The translations under genes were made by a program, and so were the position numbers. A stretch of DNA of 64,000 bases from Poecilobothrus nobilitatus (taxonomy: Eukaryota > Arthropoda > Insecta > Diptera > Dolichopodidae). Of this stretch, positions 51,170 through 62,090 are shown piece after piece (position 1 is the first letter of the stretch; each line of letters opens with the position of its first letter). The DNA lies in contig OX352773.1 in assembly GCA_947095535.1 (NCBI GenBank), positions 110,429,950-110,493,949 on the forward strand, in the 5' to 3' direction. A model generated the notes under the pieces. The model made no database searches. It worked only from the letters and a program-made list of their open reading frames with translations, and was not told the DNA's origin.

Positions 51170-51507
51170 TATCAAAGTTAGCAATTAACTTATTTTGAAC
51201 ATCAAATTTCATAAATTTCGCAATTGACCATGTCATCAAATTTCATATAAAGCTATATTTTCCATGCGAACTAATTTCACCGCATTTTCACACAAAAAAA
51301 GTCAGGTTGCATCAACACGCATTAAATAACTGTTTTATGATATTTAAACAAAAAAAACTTTATTTTTTGTTTTTAATTTTACTTTTATTCAACTAGTTTG
51401 ATACAGTATTCTTAGATATAACATGCACAATAATCTTACACTAACACTTTTGATATATTTAAGGATTGGGTGAATATATAAAGGATTGGGCGAATACGTA
51501 ACTTCTC
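51170..51507 (-). repeat. Probable 3' LTR and polypurine tract of the gypsy element
   Basis: On the minus strand, AAAGGAGGGAGAAG (about 51507-51520) is a good polypurine tract and is followed by AGTTACGTATTCGCC, plausible as an LTR start. A short duplication AAGGATTGGG(T/C)GAATA lies just after. The far end of the LTR cannot be fixed; 51170 is a guess. Confidence 0.4.
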
Positions 51508-51520
51508 CCTCCTTTAAATT

Positions 51521-52637
51521 ACAGTTTCTTTTCTTTATCAATTTTTACAATTGCTATTAACTTATTATTTATTAATTGACAATTATTCTTAAATATACAA
51601 TGTTGACTTAAAGTTAATTTGTTTAAAGTTTTTAATTTTTCATTAGGATAAGTTTTGTTATTATATGTAAATATGATTTCATTAATAGAATCTACTTCTT
51701 TATTTTCTTTTTTGAGAGCAGGATTTATAACTTTTAATTGTACTGATTTACTTTTTCTTGGAATTTTAATTGCCAGTAATAATGAACTTTCTTTAAATTG
51801 TGCTAAACCTAATTTAAGGTATTGTAATTTATAAAAGTCTATCTCATAGTTTTCTACTTCTTCTTCTGTTAATATGTTTGGGTGTATAATTCCGAGGCTA
51901 ATAGAAGCTATATTATCTTCTACTGTATAAATTTTTTCTTTAATAAATTGAATTTTTAGAAGTAGATCAAAGTATAAATTTTGCTTACTAAGAGAGTCTT
52001 CTAAAATATTTATTTGATTTGAAACTATTTTCTTATAATTTTCTATCTATAATTGTTTTAATTTGATTTATTATTCTATGAAACTGATTACTAATAAGTG
52101 TTTTTCGATGTTTTGTCGGTCTTGGTCGTCCATTGTTCCAAATAACCAATTAGACATAATACCGATACCGTTTATTAAACCACGTTTTAATCTTCTCATA
52201 GGTATAACAGTAAAGTTTTTAATTTATATGTGATTTCTGAAATTTCAGTTTGTAATAATTTCCTTTGTTTGGATTCTAATATGTTTGTTTTATTATAAAT
52301 GTTGCCAAGTAAGTTCAAAATTTCAACTGGGTGAATGATATGTATGACAATATCTGTTGTAACTAAATTTTCTTTTCCTAAATGGATTTTCACAAATCCT
52401 GTATTTGAATTTATATTGCTTTTTTCTAGTAGTTTAGCGTTCACGATCTGAGTTATTATTGTTAGTATCGTCAGTATAATAAGTGTCTGAAAATTTTAAT
52501 GGTCTTTTAATATTTGTTAAATGTACGTTAACTAATTTTAACCTATTGTATTTAGGTTGTTCCTTATGCCTAACTGCTTTATAATTTTCCATATTTTTGT
52601 TAAGTTTGTCTATTTTACTTATCTTAATCGTATTCAT
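51521..52637 (-). pseudogene. Gypsy copy 1: env-like remnant (baculovirus F type)
   Basis: 52637-52434 and 52444-52196 give the best-read parts, including LGKENLVTTDIVIHI and ILESKQRKLLQTEI. The furin-like region RRLKRGLINGIG follows near 52190 in another frame, then a C-terminal part to about 51521. Such env proteins occur in errantiviruses. Multiple frameshifts; copy 2 reads further in one frame. Described only as a degraded remnant. Confidence 0.65.
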
Positions 52638-52883
52638 AGTATTTCTAATTTTTTTATAATCTGAAACTTTACTTTGTACGGTTAATGGTGTGTCTTTTAT
52701 GCTTGAATGAAATCTTTCATTGTAGCTTCTAACAGCTCTTTAAATTATTTGTTTACACGATAAATTATTTTCGGTTAGTTTCAAAATTCTAAATTTTTCC
52801 GCTAGGGAGTTATGAAAATGCTCAATGTCACCGTTCCCTGTGTGACTGTTTGGTTTAGTCAAGTGTAATGCTAAATTTTACTC

Positions 52884-54636
52884 TTATAAAAATTTTTTTA
52901 TTTTTATAGCTTTGAATTCATTGTCTGCTATAATTTTCTTAGGTTTACCTAACTTTGCGAAATGTTCCTCCATTTGTTCAATAATAGTTAATTGGTTTCT
53001 GTCTGGTGAATTATATACAGAACCAAATTTAGAGAATTTGTCAATTACGGCTAAAAATGAACATTTTATAATTACGAAAGTATTAATATGAATGATTTTA
53101 TTTATATCACTGGGTGTTTCTGTGAGATTATACTTTAATTTAATAGGTTTTCTATCGTATTTAACCTGTTCACAGATATCACATTGATTTATAACCATTT
53201 GAATAGTTTCCAATAATTTTGGATAATATATTATATTTTTTATTTGGTTATAAGTTTCTTGTATACCTGAATGAGAGCTCTCTTTAACATGACAGAATGA
53301 AATTTGTTTTACTGTTTCTACTTCAGTTTTCATTTCTTGTGCTCTATAAGAACATTTAATAAATTTAATAGATCTGTTATTTAAAAATAGTTCAATAAGT
53401 TTATTTTGTACTACATTATATTTATGGTTTGGTAGTTCTGAATATATGCCAGTTATACCTTTTTTAATATATCTTCTCAGAATGTCATTTAAATTGTCGA
53501 AATCGTATTCTGCTATATATATTATTCTTCTATCTAGAATATTTTCCATTTCCAAAGTTTTATTATTTGTGAGAATGATTTTATACACATTAACTATTCC
53601 CTCTTTAATGCCTATATTCTTCTTCAGCAGAATGTACTGTTGCCATTGTAACATTATCTTCCACATTAAATATATTTCGGGATTCAATGGAGTCTTTAAC
53701 ATCTTCTCTCTCATTTACTTTTTTTGCGGAAATTCTTTGTCGGTCGCGGAATAATTTCCTTCGTGATTGTTTAAAGTGCGCGAAGCGAAACAGACTGGGT
53801 ATCCTTCTTGTGATAGGACTGCACCAATTGCATAATTTGATGCGTTAGTTGTGAGAACAAACGGTTTTTCAAAATTTTGATACTTGATTACTGGATGACT
53901 TGTTATAAGAGATTTAAATTTCTCAAATGCTATAATATAATTAGGGTCGTTAATGTTAAGTTTAGTATTCTTTTTGGAATATTTTGTGATAGGTTGTGCA
54001 ATTTTTGCATAATCCTTCACAAACTTGCGATAATAACCAGTTAACCCTAAGAAACTTTTAATTTGTCTTTCTGTTTTTGGTAAATTTAAATCTTGAATAG
54101 TTTTAATTTTGTTTAGGTTACGTTTCAGTCCGTCTTTTATCAGTATATGACCTAAAAATTCTGTCTCTTTTTTCATAAAGTAGCATTTATCTATTTTGAG
54201 TTATAATTATTAATTTATCCTCTAAAAGTTTAAAAATACTGTGAATTGTCCTAATATGTTCTTTAATCAAGAGACTGAATATAAATATACTACACATACC
54301 TTGTTAATATAGTCTCTTAAAATACAGTTCATACGTCATTGGAATGTTGCTGGGGCGTTCTTAAGTCCAAACGGCATTCTATTAAATTCATATAGCCCTT
54401 GTGGCGTTGCAAATGCTGACTTTTGTTTGTCGTCTCTCTTTTATAGATATTTGGTGGTAACCCTTTGCAAAATTTAACGTTGTAAAGTACTGCGCTTTAC
54501 CTAATTTATCTAATATTGAGTCAATGTTCGGTAAAGGAAATTTATCGTCCACTATTACTTTGTTTAGTCTTCTATAGTCTATTACAATCATAAATTTCTT
54601 TTGTCCTGAATTGTCTGATTTTTTTGGTACTACCAT
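52884..54636 (-). pseudogene. Gypsy copy 1: pol remnant (RT, RNase H, integrase)
   Basis: RT start 54636-54388 ([25 protein letters not shown]). The catalytic Asp position reads TTLNFAKGYHQI, and the YxDD region reads YLYS, so RT is inactive. 54176-53715 covers the RT thumb and RNase H (FLGLTGYYRKFVKDYA, LTTNASNYAIGAVL). 53714-52884 is integrase with the HHCC-like region (HSGIQETY, CDICEQVKY) and a core where HIDTF-like reads HINTF; ADNEF is kept. A stop separates RNase H and integrase. No gag was found. Confidence 0.8.
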
Positions 54637-54802
54637 AAAGACACTATACTATATTATAGAGCAATCATCCCGAACAAAATTTGTTAGCTTATTCTGTGCA
54701 AAATGAAGTACCCCGAAAATCTGCATATCATTAAAATGTTTACAGAAATATATATTGTTATACAGAATTCTCAATTATAATGCAGAAATCTGCATTATAA
54801 TG

Positions 54803-54880
54803 CTATATGAATTTAATAGAATGCCGTTTGGACTTAAGAACGCCCCAGCGACATTCCAACGACTTATGAACTGTAGTGTT
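54803..54880 (+). repeat. Inverted RT segment (copy 1)
   Basis: About 78 bp reading [18 protein letters not shown] on the plus strand, the inverse of 54318-54397 of the neighbouring minus-strand pol. Together they form inverted arms about 400 bp apart. Copy 2 has the same at 58585-58662 versus 58097-58175. Confidence 0.8.
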
Positions 54881-54927
54881 ATGAGTAGTGTTATAACTAA
54901 AACTGAATATTAAACAAAAATAATTTA

Positions 54928-55527
54928 ATGGCATCATTACAATTTGTATTTATTAAAGGAAAAAGATACACAAGTGAATTATTATATATTATTTCTGAAA
55001 AGCAAATATATAAAAAAAAAATATTTATAAGAAGCACATTGTTTTTATTTGTTATAACAAAAACTGTGTAAGGAAGATAAACTTTTACCAAAGTGAAAAT
55101 ATTGTGAGAAAACCAATTAATTTTCAAAACCATAACCATGATAATGACGAAGAAATTTTATATAACGAACTAAAAGTCTTAAATGTTATAAAATCAGAGT
55201 GCAAGGAATCATCCGTAATTCTTAATAAGCCAAATGCATTAAGTAGTATTCGTTCAACTTTTACTGTGTGAGTATGTGTAAAAAATTTGGATAATTTTTT
55301 TTACCTAATTTCTATTTGCATTTAACGCTAAAATTTGTAATATTTTTTTATATTGGAAATCAGGAATCAACAAAAAACTTGAATTTTATTAAAATGCGGC
55401 GGGGACTACAAGAAATCGCAAGATCTATATCTATACACGATTTAATATACGAATACACGACGCCGGAAGATATGTTGAAAGCATTTGCTACTCCAAATAT
55501 CATGAAAGATTTTGGAATGAGCAAACA
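54928..55527 (+). pseudogene. MULE transposase start, copy 1 (truncated by the duplication)
   Basis: ATG 54928 begins a FLYWCH/WRKY-like zinc-finger exon (LQFVFIKGKRYTSE, then NHNHDNDEE), broken by a stop. A second exon begins near 55370 (MRRGLQEIARSISIHDLIYEY). It is cut at 55527 by the duplication boundary. The complete version is at 58706-60780. Confidence 0.65.
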
Positions 55528-56416
55528 TGATTTACTTTTTCTTGGAATTTTAATTGCCAGTAATAATGAACTTTCTTTAAATTGTGCTAAACCTAATTTA
55601 AGGTATTGTAATTTATAAAAGTCTATCTCATAGTTTTCTACTTCTTCTTCTGTTAATATGTTTGGGTGTATAATTCCGAGGCTAATAGAAGCTATATTAT
55701 CTTCTACTGTATAAATTTTTTCTTTAATAAATTGAATTTTTAGAAGTAGATCAAAGTATAAGTTTTGCTTACTAAGAGAGTCTTCTAAAATATTTATTTG
55801 ATTTGAAACTATTTTCTTATAATTTTCTATCTATAATTGTTTTAATTTGATTTATTATTCTATGAAACTGATTACTAATAAGTGTTTTTCGATGTTTTGT
55901 CGGTCTTGTTCGTCCATTGTTCCAAATAACCAATTAGACATAATACCGATACCGTTTATTAAACCACGTTTTAATCTTCTCATAGGTATAATAGTTTTTA
56001 ATTTATATGTGATTTCTGAAATTTCAGTTTGTAATAATTTCCTTTGTTTGGATTCTAATATGTTTGTTTTATTATAAATGTTGCCAAGTAAGTTCAAAAT
56101 TTCAACTGGGTGAATGATATGTATGACAATATCTGTTGTAACTAAATTTTCTTTTCCTAAATGGATTTTCACAAATCCTGTATTTGAATTTATATTGCTT
56201 TTTTCTAGTAGATTAGCGTTCACGATCTGAGTTATTATTGTTAGTATCGTCAGTATAATAAGTGTCTGAAAATTTTAATGGTCTTTTAATATTTGTTAAA
56301 TGTACGTTATCTAATTTTAACCTATTGTATTTAGGTTGTTCCTTATGCCTAACTGCTTTATAATTTTCCCTATTTTTGTTAAGTTTGTCTATTTTACTTA
56401 TCTTAATCGTATTCAT
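55528..56416 (-). pseudogene. Gypsy copy 2: env-like remnant
   Basis: Parallel to 51521-52637 but lacking the far C-terminus. 56223-55855 is one open frame of 122 codons that includes the furin-like RRLKRGLINGIG and WLFGTMDEQDR, because a small insertion of copy 1 is absent. 56416-56213 gives the N-terminal part. Broken elsewhere; remnant only. Confidence 0.65.
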
Positions 56417-56662
56417 AGTATTTCTAATTTTTTTATAATCTGAAACTTTACTTTGTACGGTTAATGGTGTGTCTTTTATGCTTGAATGAAATCTTTCATT
56501 GTAGCTTCTAACAGCTCTTTAAATTATTTGTTTACACGATAAATTATTTTCGGTTAGTTTCAAAATTCTAAATTTTTCCGCTAGGGAGTTATGAAAATGC
56601 TCAATGTCACCATTCCCTGTGTGACTGTTTGGTTTAGTCAAGTGTAATGCTACATTTTACTC

Positions 56663-58414
56663 TTATAAAAAAATTTTTATTTTTATAGCTTTGAATTCAT
56701 TGTCTGCTATAATTTTCTTAGGTTTACCTAACTTTGCGAAATGTTCCTCCATTTGTTCAATAATAGTTAATTGGTTTCTGTCTGGTGAATTATATACAGA
56801 ACCAAATTTAGAGAATTTGTCAATTACGGCTAAAAATGAACATTTTATAATTACGAAAGTATTAATATGAATGATTTTATTTATATCACTGGGTGTTTCT
56901 GTGAGATTATACTTTAATTTAATAGGTTTTCTATCGTATTTAACCTGTTCACAGATATCACATTGATTTATAACCATTTGAATTGTTTCCAATAATTTTG
57001 GATAATATATTATATTTTTTATTTGGTTATAAGTTTCTTGTATACCTGAATGAGAGCTCCCTTTAACATGACAGAATGAAATTTGTTTTACTGTTTCTAC
57101 TTCAGTTTTCATTTCTTGTGCTCTCGAAGAACATTTAATAAATTTAATAGATCTGTTATTTAAAAATAGTTCAATAAGTTTATTTTGTACTACATTATAT
57201 TTATGGTTTGGTAGTTCTGAATATATGCCAGTTATACCTTTTATAATATATCTTCTCAGAATGTCATTTAAGTTGTCGAAATCGTATTCTGCTATATATA
57301 TTATTCTTCTATCTAGAATATTTTCCATTTCCAAAGTTTTATTATTTGTGAGAATGATTTTATACACATTAACTATTACCTCTTTAATGCCTATATTCTT
57401 CTTCAGCAGAATGTACTGTTGCCATTGTAACATTATCTTCCACATTAAATATATTTCGGGATTCAATGGAGTCTTTAACATCTTCTCTCTCATTTACTTT
57501 TTTTGCGGAAATTCTTTGTCGGTCGCGGAATAATTTCCTTCGTGATTGTTTAAAGTGCGCGAAGCGAAACAGACTGGGTATCCTTCTTGTGATAGGACTG
57601 CACCAATTGCATAATTTGATGCGTTAGTTGTTAGAACAAACGGTTTTTCAAAATTTTGATACTTGATTACTGGATGGCTTGTTATAAGAGATTTAAATTT
57701 CTCAAATGCTGTAATATAATTAGGGTCGATAATGTTAAGTTTAGTATTCTTTTTGAAATATTTTGTGATAGGTTGTGCAATTTTTGCATAATCCTTCACA
57801 AACTTGCGATAATAACCAGTTAACTCTAAGAAACTTTTAATTTGTCTTTCTGTTTTGGTAAATTTAAATCTTGAATAGTTTTAATTTTGTTTAGGTTACG
57901 TTTTAGTCCGTCTTTTATCAGTATATGACCTAAAAATTCTGTCTCTTTTTTCATAAAGTAGCATTTATCTATTTTGAGTTATAATTATTAATTTATCCTC
58001 TAAAAGTTTAAAAATACTGTGAATTGCCCTAATATGTTCTTTAATCAAGAGACTGAATATAAATATACTACACATACCTTGTTAATATAGTTTCTTAAAA
58101 TACAGTTCATAAGTCGTTGGAATGTAGCTGGGGCGTTCTTAAGTCCAAACGGCATTCTATTAAATTCATATAGCCCATGTGGCGTTGCAAATGCTGACTT
58201 TTGTTTGTCGTCTCTCTTTTATAGATATTTGGTGGTAACCCTTTGCAAAATTTAACGTTGTAAAGTACTGCGCTTTACCTAATTTATCTAATATTGAGTC
58301 AATGTTCGGTAAAGGAAATTTATCGTCCACTATTACTTTGTTTAGTCTTCTATAGTCTATTACATTCATAAATTTCTTTTGTCCTGAATTGTCTGAATTT
58401 TTTGATACTACCAT
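56663..58414 (-). pseudogene. Gypsy copy 2: pol remnant
   Basis: Same parts as copy 1: RT 58414-58166, RNase H 57799-57494, integrase 57493-56663. It has the same changes at catalytic positions (TTLNFAKG, YLYS, HINTF) and an additional frameshift near 57850 within the RT thumb. Confidence 0.8.
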
Positions 58415-58705
58415 AAAGACACTATACTATATTATAGAGCAATCATCCCGAACAAAATTTGTTAGCTTATTCTGTGCAAAATGAAGTACCCCGAAAATCT
58501 GCATATCATTAAAATGTTTACAGAAATATATATTGTTATACAGAATTCTCAATTATAATGCAGAAATCTGCATTATAATGCTATATGAATTTAATAGAAT
58601 GCCGTTTGGACTTAAGAACGCCCCAGCGACATTCCAACGACTTATGAACTGTAGTGTTATGAGTAGTGTTATAACTAAAACTGAATATTAAACAAAAGTA
58701 ATTTA

Positions 58706-60780
58706 ATGGCATCATTACAATTTGTATTTATTAAAGGAAAAAGATACACAAGTGAATTATTATATATTATTTCTGAAAAGCAAATATATAAAAAAAAATA
58801 TATTTATAAGAATCACATTGTTTTTATTTGTTATAACAAAAACTGTGTAAGGAAGATAAACTTTTACCAAAGTGAAAATATTGTGAGAAAACCAATTAAT
58901 TTTCAAAACCATAACCATGATAATGACCAAGAAATTCTATATAACGAACTAAAAGTCTTAAATGTTATAAAATCAGAGTGCAAGGAATCATCCGTAATTC
59001 TTAATAAGCCAAATGCATTAAGTAGTATTCGTTCAACTTTTACTGTGTGGGTATGTGTAAAAAATTTGGATATTTTTTTTTACCTAATTTCTATTTGCAT
59101 TTAACGCTAAAATTTGTAATATTTTTTTATATTAGAAATCAGGAATCAACAAAAAACTTGAATTTTAATAAAATGCGGCGGGGACTACAAGAAATCGGAA
59201 GATCTACATCTATACACGATTTAATATACGAATACACGACGCCAGAAGATATATTGAAAGCATTTGCTACTCCAAATATCATGAAATATCATGATTTTGG
59301 AATGAGCAAACATGATGAGCCAAAACCATTACTCCAAGGATGTGTTTTAGAAGAAAATTTTTCATATTGTATTTTTGGTTCAAAGACAATAGCGGACCTA
59401 AAGTTGGAACACATTGAGACAAATGAAAGGAAATTCCTCATAAATGCAACATTTGAAGTAGTTCCATTTAGTTGTTTTTATCAATTTCTTATAGTGCATA
59501 TCGAATTTTCCCAACAGGTAAGATGATACACAAAAAAAAAATTATGAATAATAAAATAATGCAATAATAAAAAAAAAATATAATACGGTTACTCACTCCC
59601 TCACTCGTGCTGCAGCTCCACGTCGTGTTTTTCGATCCGGCATGAGCTCGCTGATTCTTTTTAGAAAAAGGGGCAGCCCTGATTTTGAGAAATCGCCCAA
59701 AAACAAAACGACCAAAAGCAAAAAAATGAAAATTCACCAAATGTTCCAGATTCTACAAAAAGAAGCGGTACAAAATTTCGTGTTTTACTGCATAGCCGCT
59801 GTTGTTGGTCGCAAAAGGGGAATATCTGCTTTTTCCACAAATTTAATAAAATTAAGTCAATAATTTCATAAACTCTGTGGGAAAGAGCTGCGGGCGGTGT
59901 AGCACCGTGCGCGTATCTTCGGTTCGGTATTATTATACTCCACGATATTATTTCTTATTCAATTTATTCTATACTTAATCCTGAAATTTCTGGTAAAAGC
60001 GGTATAAATTATGTATTAAATGTTAATTTTATTTTCATAGATATTTCCGCTGTTTTTTGTTTTAATGTCTAACTTTTGAGTCAAAACTGCATAATGCTAT
60101 AAGCACTTATTTGAGTATATTTATAATAATATTCTTAAATTGGAACTAGAATCAATTATGACTGATTATGAGATGGGGCTCAGCATTAAAAGCATTAAGA
60201 ATAATTTATCCAAATGCTGATCCAAATTTATACAATGATTGTTGGTTTCATTTTTGTCATGCTTTGAGGCAAAGGTTACAAACTCAAAACAAAATTTTGT
60301 TGAAATTTATTAAAGAAGAGGAACGCGCAAAAATTCCATATAGAAAATTATCATCGCTACCTTTATTTCCAGCAACTAGTGTTATAAGTACTTTTGAAAA
60401 AATTAAGACTGAATTGAATGCATTTGATTCAAATGAAAAATTTAAGAATTTTTAAAATCTTATGAAAGGCAATGGTTAAAACGTGTAAGTTTTTTCATTC
60501 ATATTTTATATTGTTCAGTAAAAAAAATTTTTATTATTTATTTTGTTTCGTTTTGTTTTTTTCAGGAAAACCCAAATAACATTTCCCTTTTTAAGAAGGA
60601 AACTAGAACAACGTCTCGCTTGGAGGCATATAATGGGGTTATAGGTCGCGTAATTTCGAAAAGGGGAAGTTTCATAAAATCTACAACTAGAAGAGTTTTC
60701 TAAGAGTAAAGAATTTCAACAGATTATTGATAACGGAGGCTTAATAATAAAAAAAACGAAAAAAATGAATAAATAATGAA
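58706..60780 (+). pseudogene. MULE-type transposase (FLYWCH finger + MULE domain), multi-exon, degraded
   Basis: Exon 1 from ATG 58706: KGKRYTSELLY, FICYNKNCVRKINF, INFQNHNHDND (zinc-finger type). A GTATGTGT donor near 59050 and an AG near 59144 bound an intron. Exon 2 (59145-59517): MRRGLQEIGRSTSIHDL, IADLKLEHIETNERKFL and NATFEVVP, where the first catalytic Asp of the family is Asn; a GTAAGA donor follows. Exon 3 (about 60128-60483): IMTDYEMG, then a frameshift, CWFHFCHALRQRL and LPLFPA. Intron 60484-60565, then RTTSRLEAYNGVI to about 60780. Mutator-like DNA transposase, inactive. Confidence 0.75.
59530..60127. other. Long intron or insertion inside the MULE gene
   Basis: About 600 bp, less AT-rich at 59590-59700 and 59880-59940 than the surroundings. 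No credible coding sequence; it may contain an unrelated short insertion. Confidence 0.4.
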
Positions 60781-60954
60781 TGCTTCTATTAAATGGCAGT
60801 ATTACACCAATATTATTCATTAATAATATAATTTCAAAGGAAAGTGACATTTATAATGATGATTATTTACAAATAATTCTCAATTACCAAGATAATAATT
60901 ATGATGAAAATTTAAATAAAGATGACAACGACCATGTCGACATTTAAAAATTTG
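60781..60954. other. Gap between MULE and P-type transposase half
   Basis: AT-rich with an Asp/Asn-codon-rich stretch; nothing assigned. Confidence 0.35.
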
Positions 60955-62090
60955 TTAGTTCATTTTCAGTTCTGGTGTTAGTTCATTCTGGCGTTAGCTC
61001 GCAGAGCCTGAAAGATGTAATTAAATTTAAATTTAACAAATTTTGGAGATCTATACTACTAATACCCTTATTTGTTATGTAATAACTAAGTACATATTTC
61101 CAATTATGAATTAACCCTTTTAGCATAAATACGCAAATATACTTTGCAATTACTTTTGTCCTTTTAACCATAGTCGCAAAGCCAAATTACATCGTCTAGT
61201 ACCGAATAATAGCTTAGATCCCGTCTTATAGCTATTTCATCGAAAACTAACACTGCTTCTTTGGAAACAGAATTTGAATTTGAAAATATAACACCAAATT
61301 CAGTCAAATTTTTTTGATTGAAACCTACATTTAAATATTTAATTGGTATCCACCTATTTGGTGAGGAAAGATGTGATAAATTTAAATTCTATGCCATTTC
61401 TTAAAAATGTATATCCTTTTGGTGAACTAAAATAAATATTTAGAACTGCCTTTTTTTTACTTTCTGACCAGTTTCTAGTATTTTTAAAATTAATTTTTAC
61501 GAGTGTTTTTGCATTATTGCTTAAATAAGGTTGTTCCCCAATTAAACTAATAAAACTATACTGCTTTTGTTTCCTAGTTTTACGTTTTAACTTTTTATTT
61601 TGAATTTTTAAATTACCTACTTGCTTTTTTAAACTAATATATGCCTTTCTATAGAATCCTAAAACTTTTCGTGATGAGGAAAATTTTTTAAAATAATACG
61701 TTTCTCTTTCTTGAAATTGTAAACAATTTTTGCAAAAACCAATTTCAGGAATGTGTTAGTTTCAGGAAAAATGTTAGGAGATGTTGGCCGATCATTTTCA
61801 AAAGGTATATTATATTGGCTTTCTACGGGGCAATTTTCTACACCAATTTCGGAAATATTGAAATTTTGTGGTTGCTGAATTTGGTTAATATTCTTTTCGT
61901 TTTCATTGTTATTAAATAAACCCAATGTAAGAATTGCCCCTTTTTTAACGTTCTGCCCAAAAATTTTGTTTCAAAATGATACTCTTAAATGTTATTTTTT
62001 GATATTTTCAATACTCACGTTACATTTGGAGGCCCAGATTTTGAATAGATTTTCGTCCTTAGGAAATCTATAAAATTTACCGTCAAAAGA
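60955..62090 (-). pseudogene. P-element/THAP9-type transposase, N-terminal half
   Basis: Minus strand. THAP finger remnant at about 62090-62023 (KFYRFPKDENLFKIWASKC) ends at a GTGAGT splice-donor-like site. 61925-61659 is a linker; 61660-61500 is a coiled-coil (LKKQVGNLKIQNKKLKRK) followed by IYFSSPKGYTFLRNG. The RNase H-like core has AVLVFDEIAIRRDLSYYS and WLCDYG near 61260-61170, then LKGLIHNWKYVLSYYIT (61130-61080). It ends in the TPE/NELT repeat region at 60955-61000. Several frameshifts. The rest of the protein is 14 kb away at 46141-46990. Confidence 0.75.

Larger units (their letters stand above)
51744..59314. repeat. 3.78-kb tandem duplication (51744-55527 and 55528-59314)
   Basis: Both copies contain gypsy env and pol (minus strand), an inverted reverse transcriptase piece, and the first exons of a MULE transposase (plus strand), in the same order. 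Matching starts TGATTTACTTTTTCTTGG at 51744 and 55528 give an offset of 3784. Copies differ by scattered substitutions and small indels. The junction lies inside the MULE exon (AAACATGA/TTTACTT), with TGAT as shared bases at the breakpoints. Confidence 0.88.

Noticed and set aside
59489..59863. ORFs on both strands in a less AT-rich segment.
   Set aside because: They lie within the presumed intron/insertion of the MULE gene, have no recognisable motif and overlap each other on opposite strands.
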